A stretch of DNA of 64,000 nucleotides from assembly GCA_949126835.1 (NCBI GenBank), contig OX421502.1, forward strand, positions 32,469,227 through 32,533,226, given 5' to 3'. The stretch is from Anisus vortex (lineage: Eukaryota > Mollusca > Gastropoda > Planorbidae). The position numbers and the translations under genes are program-made. Every line of letters begins with the position of its first letter. The stretch's first letter is position 1. The notes beneath the pieces were generated by a model that worked only from the letters and a program-made list of their open reading frames with translations, had not been told where the DNA came from and ran no database searches. Below are positions 32,691-44,050 of the stretch, piece by piece.

Positions 32691-33719
32691 ATAGAGCGAT
32701 TGCAGTGGGCGTGGCTTAGATTTTTTAGTGACGTATTTGTGTAAATATAGAACCCACTTGAGGTACAAATGTAACGTGGTGAAAGTGAAGTACTTCTTTA
32801 TCATGCAAAATTCACATCTGAATATTGGCTATCCTACTCAAAAATAAGGAGGTAAATAGTAGTACTGTATATTAATTGATTAATGTGATTAGGCTAGGGC
32901 CGGCTAGACCTATTTACACTTTCAATTTCACATTATAGGCCTACACTTTTAATGTTTCGTAGGCTAGGCTACGATGTCAAGTGATAGTGTTGGTGAATAT
33001 GCTATCTATTCAAGTCACTATTAGGCTCACATCGTCTATGATCTATGTCTATGATGATAATAAAATAGCCTATTTTATTTAACATACATAATACAGCTTA
33101 AATCTTAATAAGACTTAAAACACAACACATCATTTAAAAAAAGCTCGAGCCTATATGAAACTTTATTAATACAGCGGCCATTGTTAATTGTACACCATTA
33201 CTCAAAGTAAACACAAATCACGTGCTTTTTGTCACGGGATTGCAAACGCCCTATAGGGACCCCGTCATCTGGTAAAACATACCTCACAATAATTTGAATA
33301 ACAGTGGGCTGGTCAATATGGGGCCGGTCTGGAGTGGAATCTTCAAAGAGACTGAAGTACCCTGCAGTTCTTAAATCATCTTTATACTTAAGTCGTTAAA
33401 TTATGTGACTTTGCCTTAAGGTAATCTAATAAAGTCACAACGTTAATTCAGTTGCATTCGCGAAAATACAATGAAGAAGTCAATACCAATTATAATAGTT
33501 GTCATTTTGGCAATGAAAACGTTAAGTCTTGTTGAGAAAATTTACGAAAAATGCTGCTTTTTTAACTAATCAAAGTCGTAGGCCTAAAACGAAACATAGT
33601 CAATTATTTAGGTCAATGGCAGCATTTAAATATATTTTTATAGTTTTGTAGGCCTTAACATCTTTGTTCTTCTTTTTAAAAAGGGGGCCATTTAGGTTAA
33701 ACAAGTAAATAGAAGAAAC

Positions 33720-34001
33720 CAGGATTGTGGGGGCCCTTTTCCCGAATTTATGTGGAGGCCCCTCTTGGCCTCGACCTGCCTTCAGAAAAGTGCCGTTAAT
33801 TCATGTTACATTCTGTAAAATCAAAATTTTTATGTTGCGCTTTATTTGTTGGACTGGAGCGCTTAAAATTGTAATGGAATAATGAATTTTATATTAAATT
33901 TTCAACGAAATTATGGGGATGCTACTAAACAATTTCTTTTAGTGGTGTGTGGAGGCCCCTGTTCCAATGGAACATGTGGAACATGCCTAAATACGCCACT
34001 G
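33720..34001 (-). mobile_element. MITE (cagtggcgtatttaggcatg family), nested in hAT-2
   Basis: An inverse relative of 56912-57256. It ends 'gcctaaatacgccactg' and has 'ggcccctgttccaatggaac'. The left end has lost the ~12-bp terminal block ('caggattgtggggg' instead of 'cagggccgtatttaggattg'). The flanks gaagaaac and gtagaaac match at 7 of 8. Confidence 0.7.
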
Positions 34002-34326
34002 GTAGAAACTTAGAGATGTCAAGTGCTATCGATAATAGATATATCGGTATCCACTATCGAAAACAAACGCTAAATAGAAAAAAACTAAAACACATTATTT
34101 TTAAAACTACACAATTTTATCTTATTTTAAATCTTTTTGAAAGCAAATGGGTGAAGAGTATGGGATGTTCCGGACGTGCGGCATTGGGACAAATAATGCT
34201 GCAGTATATTTAAGTATATATGACAATTGCCCACTCGGACAATTCTTTTTGGGGGGCCCCCAAATCAGTGGGGGCCCTAAGCTATAGCTTGTCTAGCTTA
34301 TAGGTATATCCGGCCCTGATTCTATG

Positions 34327-35045
34327 TGATGTTAAGACAACATTATTTTTTTTTTAAGTTTCTCGGCTCGTTTAATTATTTAGGCTGCGATGAAGCTATT
34401 AACTAACTTGACACTGTCGCTAAACATCACACACATAGACTATATTAACAAGTAAAGCGTGCCATATAACTTTGAAATTTATTCACATAAATATTGCATT
34501 TATTGATAAATGACTTGAGCCGATACATCAACCAAATGAAAAAATGGGTGTGGGGGGGGGCGGTGAGGGTGGAGGAAGGAAGAGGCGGTCAGTCATCCAA
34601 GGTAATTCTTATCTTCCGGGCGGCGCCTATGTTTGAGTTACAAAGTGAATTTGACAATGGCAACAAACCTCATAGATTCGGGGGGGGGGGGGGGGGGGGG
34701 GGTTTGAGCACACACTTGCAACAGCATTTAGAATATCAATGAGTGGAAAATAGTTTCAATGTCAATAGCAACTAATTATATAAGCAAGAGGTAAATATTA
34801 TCAAGGAGCAATCAACTATATTATTATATATGTTTCAGAGCAAGTGAATACGTTGACATGTTAAATACAGAAGAGAGAGACACACACACACTTACTTCAA
34901 TCATCAATTCATCAGTGGCGCTAACACAGTGTTTGTACAGACAACCGCTTAAAGTAAATTATCTTGTAAGCTGTAAGGGTAGATTATATTTCCCAGCTCA
35001 AATGTGGTGCTCTCCTTGACACTTACGCCCCCATTGCCCCCAAAA
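34327..35045. other. unannotated spacer with G-runs
   Basis: Contains poly-G runs near 34550 and 34680-34701, and GA/CA repeats near 34875. No gene recognised. Confidence 0.4.
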
Positions 35046-35265
35046 CACGACAAGGACAAAAACACTTTCCTTATTCCTTACGCCAGAACAAATACACATA
35101 AGTACTCTTAATGCCCGAGAGGCATCCAAGCCTGGAATGGGTTACAAACCAGGACAACAAGTATCTTAACATCATTTAAAACACTAATAAAAAATGCAAG
35201 ACTAGACTCAGACCACAGATAAGGCATAGGACGCAAAAATCTTCTCTATAGAAGGAGCGTCTGTA
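35046..35265 (+). pseudogene. LINE family B, 3' end
   Basis: It has 'acaaggacaaaaacactttc', a 'taatgcccgagaggcatcca' motif and 'ggaatgggtt', and ends with 'atagaaggagcgtctgtaat'. It matches 10541-10885 in the opposite orientation. Confidence 0.65.
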
Positions 35266-35712
35266 ATATATCAAATAAGACAAGAAAAGCTTGATTCTGG
35301 GTTTTTTTTCAAACTTAAAAAGATAAGTTCTGGGTGGTGAACTTTTTTTTTCTTTACTATTTGAGAACCCCGTAATTGTTCTATCGTGACCCGGTACTGG
35401 GTCGAAACCCTGCATTTGAGAATCTCTATTAACTCTACTGAATGTCTATAGGCCCTCTACAAATTATTGTTGGTTTTCTCTGATCTAAATATAAAGCGTT
35501 GTCAATGTTGACTAAATGCGGGCGGGCTGTTGACAAATCAATAGAATTAGTTTGTGGACATAAATATTAGCCTACTTGTTGACGTTTCACATGATTTATC
35601 CCCCCCCTCCAATAATTGTGCACTGCGTAGGCAGCCCTTTTTGTGTACTATTGACTCTACATTGTGTGTTTGGTAGTGTTGTTACCTGTGTGTACATAAT
35701 ATGACGTTTATC

Positions 35713-35830
35713 AGGCGATCTCAAACATGCGGCCCCCGCGAAAGCCTAGGCCTATTGTGCAGCCTGCGACGCATTTTGGGATTTAAAAATATACTTTGTA
35801 TTTTGGTAAAAACTCCCCCCCCCCCCCTAC
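35713..35830. mobile_element. possible hAT left end beside a minisatellite
   Basis: 'caggcgatctcaaacatgcg' then 'gcccccgcg' resembles the caggggtctc-type hAT end. No matching right end was found; the 23-bp array starts shortly after. 35266-35712 holds nothing recognised. Confidence 0.3.
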
Positions 35831-35850
35831 TCAAAAACAAAACAAAGTTA

Positions 35851-36846
35851 CGTTTAGGATTAAACTATAGCCTCGTTTAGGATTAAACTATAGCCTCGTT
35901 TAGGATTAAACTATAGCCTCGTTTAGGATTAAACCATAGCCTCGTTTAGGATTAAACTATAGCCTCGTTTAGGATTAAACCATAGCCACGTTTAGGATTA
36001 AACCATAGCCTCGTTTAGGATTAAACCATAGCCACGTTTAGGATTAAACCATAGCCACGTTTAGGATTAAACCATAGCCTCGTTTAGGATTAAACCATAG
36101 CCACGTTTAGGATTAAACCATAGCCTCGTTTAGGATTAAACCGTAGCCACGTTTAGGATTAAACCGTAGCCACGTTTAGGATTAAACCGTAGCCACGTTT
36201 AGGATTAAACCGTAGCCACGTTTAGGATTAAACCGTAGCCACGATTAGGATTAAACCAAAGCCACGTTTACGATTAAACCGTAGCCACGTTTAGGATTAA
36301 ACCATAGCCACGATTAGGATTAAACCATAGCCTCGTTTAGGATTAAACCATAACCTCGTTTAGGATTAAACCATAGCCTCGTTTAGGATTAAACTATAGC
36401 CTCGTTTAGGACTAAACCATAGCCTCGTTTAGGACTAAACCATAGCCTCGTTTAGGATTAAACCATAGCCTCGTTTAGGACTAAACCATAGCCTCGTTTA
36501 GGACTAAACCATAGCCTCGTTTAGGATTAAACCATAGCCTCGTTTAGGATTAAACCATAGCCTCGTTTAGGATTAAACTATAGCCACGTTTAGGATTAAA
36601 CCGTAGCCACGATCGATTAGGATTAAACCAAAGCCACGTTTACGATTAAACCTTAGCCACGTTTAGGATTAAACCATAGCCACGATTAGGATTAAAGCAT
36701 AGCCACGTTTAGGATTAAATCATAGACACGTTTACGATTAAACCGTAGTCACGTTTAGGATTAAACCATAGCCACGATTAGGATTAAAGCATAGCCACGT
36801 TTAGGATTAAACCACAGCAACTATTAAGATTTAAACCAAAGCCTCC
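35851..36846 (+). repeat. 23-bp minisatellite, about 43 units
   Basis: The unit 'cgtttaggattaaac' plus 'tatagcct' recurs about every 23 bp with few indels. Variants fall in blocks: actatagcct at the left, accgtagcca at 36140-36300, accatagcct at 36340-36570, and degraded units at the right end. No coding role seen. 36847-37170 contains only AT-rich spacer. Confidence 0.95.
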
Positions 36847-37170
36847 GTTGGATATTCAAAATCTAGTTTTGGGAAAGAGCATTTCATTTCCATTTTAAAG
36901 TGACGCCATCATTTAGATTACTTTCACATCGAATCCTTGTCTTTCTCAATTTATTGCTAAGATAAACTTATATTACTAATTACTAGCTGGTGTGAGCGGA
37001 AAGTAGAGACGTCATCTTTGTACAGCTTATAATAACGTTTAGGGAGAATACGCCTCTGTAATTAAGTACATCTTTACAAATTGATTCTCATTATTTAGGC
37101 TAATAATAATAATAATAATTTTATGTCCACATTAAAAGAAAACTGAGTAGTTTAATTTAATCATCGTTTT

Positions 37171-37639
37171 ACTTCCTTTATTTTAAGTTGCATTTTCTGT
37201 CTGTCTGGGTGCAAAAATTGGCTTCGATTTTTCAACCACTTCCCGTGGTCCGATCGAGCTGAAATTAGGACAGCAGATTTGGGGCGCCTAACAATACATC
37301 CTATCAAATTTTCAGTTAAAACTACTTAATAATACTACACTTATGACAATATTCATTTCTTAAAAGGAACGTATAAGAAATAGTTTGATTTCGCGTTAAA
37401 ATTGCCTGTGCAACTTTTTATACTTTTTCGGCGCAAAGCTAGAAAAAAAAATTATGCGCTAAGATTATTTTTAGAACAATTCATACTGAGTAAGGAGATA
37501 TTTTTTAGATTTGCGACACAGATATTTTTCTGTACGTTTCATTTGCAGTAGTCAATCAATTATTTAATTACATGATGGTAAGATTAGTTTGCAAATAAAG
37601 GGAGTATAATGAAAACTTCGTTTTTATGGTTTTCTTGTT
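37171..37639 (-). repeat. 469-bp repeat, unit 1 (Helitron/Helentron-associated)
   Basis: It runs from 'acttcctttattttaagttg' through 'tttctgtctgtctgggtgca', 'cccgtggtccgatcgagctg' and 'tttttcggcgcaaagct' to 'cgtttttatggttttcttgt'. It is followed head-to-tail by a second unit. A third copy in the other orientation lies at 62430-62915, directly upstream of sequence shared with the Helitron-like protein remnant at 46028. I therefore read it as a terminal region of a Helitron/Helentron, with tandem non-autonomous copies. Confidence 0.7.
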
Positions 37640-38108
37640 ACTTCCTTTATTTTAAGTTGCATTTTCTGTCTGTCTGGGTGCAAAAATTGGCTTCGATTTT
37701 TCGACCACTTCCCGTGGTCCGATCGAGCTGAAATTTGGACAGCAGATTTGGGGCGCCTAACAATACATCCTATCAAATTTTCAGTTAAAACTACTTAATA
37801 ATACTACACTTATGACAATATTCATTTCTTAAAAGGAACTTATAAGAAATAGTTTGATTTCGCGTTAAAAATGCCTGTGCAACTTTTTATACTTTTTCGG
37901 CGCAAAGCTAGAAAAAAAAATATTATGCGCTACGATTATTTTTAGAACAATTCATACGGAGTAAGGAGATATTTTTGAGATTTGCGACACAGATATTTTT
38001 TCTGTACGTTTCATTTGCAGTAGTCAATCAATTATTTAATTACATGATGGTAAACTTAGTTTTCAAATAAAGGGAGTATAATAAAAACTTCGTTTTTATG
38101 GTTTTCTT
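37640..38108 (-). repeat. 469-bp repeat, unit 2
   Basis: About 96-97% identical by eye to unit 1, with scattered substitutions and 1-2-bp indels (e.g. one extra A-run base and 'ttttttctgtacg'). The direct, gapless junction at 37639/37640 indicates tandem insertion or duplication. 38109-38430 is unannotated spacer. Confidence 0.7.
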
Positions 38109-38430
38109 GTTATTCATGTGTTACCGGTATCCATCTCTTCAACGTCTCCTGCCTCATTGATTAGTAGTTTAATGTACCGATAGTCTATTGTTTATAATTG
38201 AGATACAAAGCCCAAAAAATTAGGCACGCCACAAAAAAGGAGTTGTAATACGCAGACGTGAACTTTATTTTGCACACGTGCTTACTTACACTGACCTAGA
38301 CAGATCTCTAAACAGCTAACAAAATGTATTACTTAACATGTCCTTTTCTATTTAGTTGTAAATATTTATCGATTAAACTGATGTTGTTGATTTTTTTTTT
38401 GTAACTTCAAGCCATAATTGCATATGTAAC

Positions 38431-38763
38431 CAGGACCGGCTCTAGGGTTTTTGACACCCTAGGCGAAAACAAATTATGCGACCTCATTAAAGTAAAGTAC
38501 CTTCGGTGGGGAGAAACTGAGTAGTGTTAGGGCATACTTTCCTGTTTTCTAAGACAACTTAAATAAAACACACCTCGCATTTCATTTCCTAGTAATTCGT
38601 CTGCCAATGCTAGCAGCGCGCAGAAGTACTAAACTTTAATTTAGTTTATATTTTTAAATCCCTAAATTTAAAAAAAAAATCCTCATTTATGTACCCCCTC
38701 CCCCCACCAAATTTTGCGCCCTAGGCGGCCGCCTAGGTTGCCTATATGGACGAGCCGGCCCTG
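38431..38763 (-). mobile_element. hAT-type MITE, second copy of the 8198 family
   Basis: It runs 'caggaccggctctagggttt' to 'gacgagccggccctg' and is inverted relative to 8198-8479. The duplication 'tatgtaac' is exact at 38423-38430 and 38764-38771. The interior shares 'aggcgaaaacaaatt' and the 'gtaattcgtctgcc' block. Confidence 0.85.
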
Positions 38764-38771
38764 TATGTAAC

Positions 38772-39622
38772 CTATATTTTTGATTTTGTGTTATAAGCGA
38801 TGCGGGAGCGATGTGAGTTAATTTGAGTTACGTTTGAATGAAACTTATTGGACAAGCAAGAGGTCCGCCCTGTTGCATTACCTCTAAAGTTAACGTACAC
38901 TATCTATCCGTTTACCGTTCTTAAGCTACTATAGTCATACCGTGGTAGCTAGAAAAGGTATATTATTAATTTACCATTTGTCGTTTGGTCCACATGGGCA
39001 TCAACCCTAGTCCGGTGGTCTGACGAGTGGTCCGACAAGACATTTGGAATTACATCCCCTAGATTTCCCATGACATATTTCTGAGAGCTGTCGGTTGTGA
39101 CTGTGCCTTTTTTTTTGTTTTTTAATCGACAGTGTTATTTTTTAACACATTTAAAAATACAATAACAAAAAAAAAATTAACATGAAAAGCATGACTACAA
39201 CGTTAACTACAAGTTTCTCATATCAATGCTGCTGTTAAGAGGCCGGTACTGCAACGTTCATTCATTCCCGCACTAGTAAGCTTACTCCGCTTATTTAAAT
39301 TATTAGGCTCTAAATAAAATTTTAAAGTACATAATTAACTTTTTGTTTGTTTCTTCTTTTGTGAGTATCGAAGAGCGAAATATTCGTATGGCTAAAAAGA
39401 TACAACACATGGTAACATCTTGAAACAAGAATCGATTATTTTATTGTATTCAAATTCAGCTATTGAAACAAAACAAAGATACCTGCTTTTTTAATTCACC
39501 AGTTAAACAATATGCAAACTAATGTAAATTTTGATAGTTTTTAAATTACAGCTACTTATAACGAAAATCGATTACTGGAATAAAGCGGAAGAAGGGACAG
39601 GTTTAGTGAGTTAAAATTGAGG
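38772..39622. other. 3' flank of the L-amino-acid oxidase locus
   Basis: No other gene seen. On the minus strand an AATAAA lies at 39440-39445, about 180 bp beyond the oxidase stop, and is a reasonable polyadenylation signal. Confidence 0.4.
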
Positions 39623-40209
39623 TTACTTGAAGTAACGATCAATAACTACATCCACAGTTTCATAAGCACCTTCAGACCAACCAACATGGTAGCCCCTGGC
39701 ATGATCACCTCCAACGTAAAACACGTCATCGGTGAGTGATGGTCTTTGGGCCGTGGCAATGACGTCGTCGTAACGGTAGCCGTATTTCCAAATAACCAAA
39801 CCGCCACCGAAAGGATAAGTACCCCAGAATTGGGCCATAGCCGAGATGGGTTCCGGGATGTCCCCGCGGTCAGTTCCGTAAGCCCTAGCGAGGTCATCTA
39901 GAAGGGTATCAATCACCTCTTTGTTGACCCTGTGCGCGCCAATAGGAAAGCCGTTGAAATTCGTGCCACGCATGTTGAGTTTGGTCAAGAGCTTGGCCCG
40001 TGACTCGTCGGCGTAGCTGGCTAACATGATGTAATGGCCAGTGACATTTGAACGTCCCCAATCGTAGAACTGGCTAAAGGATAGATCAGAGTAGGTCACT
40101 CTCGCAGGGTACGTAGAACTGTCTATCCACCAACGTGTTGGGAAAGATAAATACTTTAACCACGTTGACGTCACGGACAGCGTTGATTGCCTCCCATACT
40201 CTGTCGTCT
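39623..40209 (-). CDS. L-amino-acid oxidase (aplysianin/achacin-like), last exon with internal frameshift
   Basis: An acceptor 'cattccacag' at 40210-40219 opens this exon, which runs to TAA at 39623-39625. The main frame encodes 'SFPTRWW', then 'VTYSDLSFSQFYDWGRSNVT' and 'GHYIMLASYADES', and ends with 'FYVGGDHARGYHVGWSEGAY', then 'ETVDVVIDRYFK'. This is the flavin amine-oxidase C-terminus, in which GWxEGA contacts the FAD. Mollusc members deaminate L-amino acids and release H2O2, acting as antibacterial proteins of mucus, ink or egg glands. The first ~22 residues fit the family only in another frame ('DDRVWEAINAVRDVNVVKVF'). The frames meet at about 40145-40158, implying a 1-2-bp indel. Either a decaying copy or a base error. 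Confidence 0.8.
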
Positions 40210-40522
40210 CTGTGGAATGTAAGAATAGATAACTTAGCATTTCTCTTGCTACAATGTATCTTAGAGAAAACGACAATCACCCCATTAAAATTAAATATTA
40301 TACAATGAGGTTTAATCCAAGTAATATATTAAGAAACCACCTATCTTTAAATACGGATACAAATGTGTTATCCTTCGACTTCACATTATATATATTTATA
40401 TATTTATTAGTTATAAAACCCAAGTATGAGGTTCTTAAAACATCAAATACTATTATATAACCATCGCCAATCCATGTATAGAGTATATAGATCAATGAAA
40501 CATACAGAGCAGAGGGGGGGGG

Positions 40523-40720
40523 CAGTGGCGTAGCTATGGTGGGGGAGGGGGGTCCAAATTCGAAAATCCCCCCGGGCCCCTACTTGAGGGGGGGGGGCTT
40601 AAAAGAGTTTCCCAAATTATTTTTTTGCAGGGCCCCCAAAGGAGTGTCCGAAATTTTTTTTGCAGGGGCCCCTTAAGAGGCCAAGCCCCCCGGGCCCCCA
40701 AATCCCTAGCTACGCCACTG
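40523..40720. mobile_element. MITE (cagtggcgtagct ends) in the oxidase intron
   Basis: The left end 'cagtggcgtagctatggtgg' and right end 'tccctagctacgccactg' are inverted repeats, with G/C-rich 'ggggccc' interiors. Another copy lies at 45325-45469. No clear 8-bp duplication amid G-runs. It lies between the oxidase exons; the rest of that intron (40210-41426) shows nothing else. Confidence 0.75.
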
Positions 40721-41426
40721 ACCGGGGGGGGGGAGGCTTTTTAAAGTAATTGAGACAGAGACTTTTATTATTGTCTTCGGTTGAGACTTGACCCTATATC
40801 ACGGAGGTATTGAATGTACACACACACATGAGATAATGATGATGGTATATGGAACTTATAGATTACACATCAATATCTCTGTATTGCCGAATGGATGGCC
40901 TTTTTCTTCTTTTTATAGGCCGATAATATAGCCTAAGAGTTTCCGCGGCCAAAAATCGTAAATTCTGAGGCACGCCCTTTCTATTCCGTGGTGTACCGCG
41001 GCGCGGCAAACGCAGTACCGAAATTCCAAAAGTATAATACTAATCCGTAACCCAAAATAATGTGTTTTTGTTACTTAATCGTCAATCAATAATTATTCAA
41101 TTAGGTATATCAAAGCGTTCGCGTCCGTATATTTGAATCCACAGATTTGCTTTTAAGCAAACAATGCCAAAACATTAGTACAGTTCTCAACAAACTATCG
41201 AATAATGTTCCTGAAGTATGTATTTATTAAATGTAGACAAAAAAATTACTCCATAAAAGTATCCACAAGAGAAATTTCTGAACAAGCACGGCAAAATTGT
41301 TTAAGTAATTTTCTCTATTGCTGATGCGGCAAAGTAAAATTTACATATAAAAGTATACACATTGTGGCAAACTACAGGTATTTAACAAACTTAAAACATT
41401 GATAAAGTCTAAAGTTAAAAAAATAC

Positions 41427-41501
41427 CAATAGGATTCCATTTAATTTGACTTAGTGCACGTCTTGGCAAGGCTAGAATAATCTTTTTGGCACAAACAACT
41501 T
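41427..41501 (-). CDS. L-amino-acid oxidase, internal exon
   Basis: Between acceptor 'catgctacag' and donor 'gtattttt' it encodes '(E)VVCAKKIILALPRRALSQI', then 'KWNPI'. This is the amine-oxidase segment (xVIxAxPxxxLxxIxFxP) that precedes the RWW region of the last exon. It is 75 nt, beginning after one base of a split codon and ending one base into a codon. Confidence 0.75.
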
Positions 41502-41651
41502 CTGTAGCATGTTGTATATGTAAAAAAAAAAACAAGAACACAGAGATAAATATACATAATTAAATGACAGTTAAATATATCTTTAACCCCAGACGTTTGA
41601 CAGTAAATTGTATTAATACACAAACGTGGTATTATAAAGCAAGGGTTATAC

Positions 41652-41763
41652 CATTTGTTTGGTGATGTCATTAACCGTCTTCGTCTGCTGAAACACCAAG
41701 CGATAACCGATGGCATCGTTGCGTGAAACGGACAGGAGTTGTCTGTTCATGTTCACTCGATGT
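41652..41763 (-). CDS. L-amino-acid oxidase, internal exon
   Basis: Between acceptor 'ttatttcttatag' and donor 'gtataa' it encodes 'VNMNRQLLSVSRNDAIGYRL', then 'VFQQTKTVNDITKQM'. This fits the substrate-domain strand before the 41427-41501 exon. As read it ends on a codon boundary while the next exon needs one carried base, so a 1-bp fault or another donor is implied. The N-terminal FAD-binding exons are not seen upstream, where a repeat and hAT-3b begin. Confidence 0.6.
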
Positions 41764-41835
41764 CTATAAGAAATAAAATAATTGAAATGACATATCTAAT
41801 TATCTAACTATCTAATTATTTCTAATATCTAATAA

Positions 41836-42235
41836 TATTAAACGAGAAAAAATTGGGGGTATTATTTGTGACTTTGTGACTTTGTGTCAGCGTTCTCGAA
41901 AACGGGCCCTACGATTTTCGCGAAAACTGTCCTATTGATGTATTCTGGTGAGAAAATGCGTTTTATATCACTCTCATTTCTTTTGAACCTCTGCTTGACC
42001 CTCAATTTTCGGAAAAACCACTGACCATTTCTAAAAATAGCTTTTAAATTGGGTTAAAAGAAAAAAAAAGCATGTCATTGGATTCCCCATCTAGCGCGAT
42101 CGCGTTTAATATAACTCTTTTGACGTCATAATTAAGACAACTTTTATTTACTCTCAGCGCTTCGGTAATTCCCGTTTTAAAGCATTTAAATCGTTACCAT
42201 TTTCGCCGCGCAATGAAATAAAATCAGCATGACAT
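41836..42235. repeat. dispersed repeat R3, uninterrupted copy
   Basis: It matches 60651-60906 plus 62115-62140: 'gatgtattctggtgagaaaa', 'tctagcgcgatcgc', 'actctcagcgcttcggtaat'. Here 'gcatttaaatcgttacc' is uninterrupted, giving the empty site of the TA element at 60907. Its left part ('taaacgagaaa', 'attgggggtat') recurs at 47264. No coding content recognised. Confidence 0.75.
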
Positions 42236-42442
42236 TGTAGGGATAGATCAATAAAAAAAAGTTAAGATATGTTTTAACGTTGTATTTTGCGCTCCAATTA
42301 GTTTTTAATATGCTTTTTTTAAACTGAAAGTGGACTTTCATAAACATCTTTTAACTACATGCTCTATACACCAAGTGTTTACGATTTGTGGCGAAGCATT
42401 CTTCTACACAGATATTATTATTTGTATTCACGGATACACGAA

Positions 42443-44002
42443 CAGGGCCCTCACAAGCCTATGTGGCGCCCCAGGGCAAAATTTTCAGCGCCGCCCCCTT
42501 GCATAGTGTAACTGCTTTGTTTAGTACATAGGTTCGCAACCTTTTTCGGCTCACCGTCCCCTTTTTCAAATTTTTATCTCTCACTGCTTACCCCCCCCCC
42601 CCCCTCCCCAAATCCGAAGTTGATCTAATGAGTCAAATTTGCCGCATATAATTTGCAAAGGCCGACTAGATTTGTATGCAATTTTATCATCCTATAAAGA
42701 GCTGCAATATCATAAAGAGAGCTGAAATAAATACATTTGTTTAATAGATAATAATAAAAAATATAGTGCAAAAGAGGTTTTGAAAATAAAACCATTTTAA
42801 AGTGAAGCTTGATCCTTGTTTGTTGCTAGTAGTTCGTCTACGTTATAATAAATAGGGTGTGGAAATGCAATAATTTTTTTTTTTGCCAAAACCAAAAGAC
42901 CTAGAGAAATTAGAAACGAAGGTCTGATAACCAATCTGGAATTTTCATGTTTGTAGTATTATCTTTAAATCGTCTGTTGAAGTAATCATTAATTGTTTCA
43001 ATGTATTGAAGTAAGCATGTCTTCGTCAGTTGTTCTTTATAAATTCAAGATTTCTGCGTCCAAAGTTGTGCTTGTACAATAGAAGTTTTGACATAAATGC
43101 CAAAAAAAAACAAAAAACTCTTTGTCTTCTTTTAATTAAGGTTAATTCCCTGAAATCATTTTTTTTTAACTTATCTAATTCAATTAAATAAGGGATATCA
43201 GTTTTCAATTGTATGAGATTTTCTCTAAAATAATTGTCTTTGGTTTCCAAAAACGTTAGCACCGAAACAAATATCCATACAATATATTTAAACTTTAGAT
43301 GACTAGTGTACCTAAGTGGTAGTAACAAACTATTTGCAATCCTCATTATTAAATAAACAATCTGCCAAACTATCTGAACAATCTGTCATTGAATGCGTTG
43401 CTTCCGTTTTGTTATCTGCAGTAATTACTTATTGTAGTGAGTGATGCAGGCGATAACTGAGATTCTTAGCAAATTAATGTTGTCGATGAATCAAACACAA
43501 CCAGGGCCCTCACATGCCTTTGTGGCGCCCCAGGGCAAAAGTTTCAGCGCCGCCCCCTTGCATACTGTAACTGCATTGTTTGAAAATAAAACAATTTTAA
43601 AGTGAAGCTTGTTCCTGGTATGTTTCTAGTGGGTTCGTCTACGTTCCAATAAATAGGGTGTGGAAATGGAATAATTTTTTTTGTGTGCTAAAACCAAAAG
43701 ACCTAGAGAAATTGATGGATGTCCTTTTGCAACCATAAGTCGTGATTATAGCCCATTTCTGCTTTCAATTTTTATTATTTATTTGTTATTTATTCTTCTA
43801 GGGCTGAATTTAATACTTCACCATTAGAAACAAAGGTCTAATAACCATTCGTGAATTTTCATGTTTATAATATTATCTTTAAATCATCTGTTGAAGTAAT
43901 TATTAATTGTTTCAATGAATTAAAGTAAGCATGTCTTCGTCAGTTGTTTTTTTATACATTCAAGATTTCTGCGTCCAAAGTTGTGCTTGTAAGCCATTAA
44001 TG

Positions 44003-44050
<48 letters not shown>

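Larger units (their letters stand above)
31095..34318. mobile_element. hAT-2 with ZMYM-like transposase remnant
   Basis: The left end 'cagggccggatttagacttg' pairs with 'aggtatatccggccctg'. Internal 'ggggccctaagcta' also occurs in both arms. The duplication 'attctatg' is exact at 31087-31094 and 34319-34326. It carries a transposase pseudogene at 31361-32690 (minus) and a nested MITE at 33720-34001. The remainder (32700-33710) shows nothing else. Confidence 0.9.

Noticed and set aside
35851..36846. CRISPR-like array
   Set aside because: Units are contiguous with no unique spacers, and the context is eukaryotic.
43026..43346. 106-codon frame inside hAT-3b as an active gene
   Set aside because: The same sequence at 27960-28140 and 44090-44290 is interrupted. 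It may be a transposase relic, but no known motif was seen.
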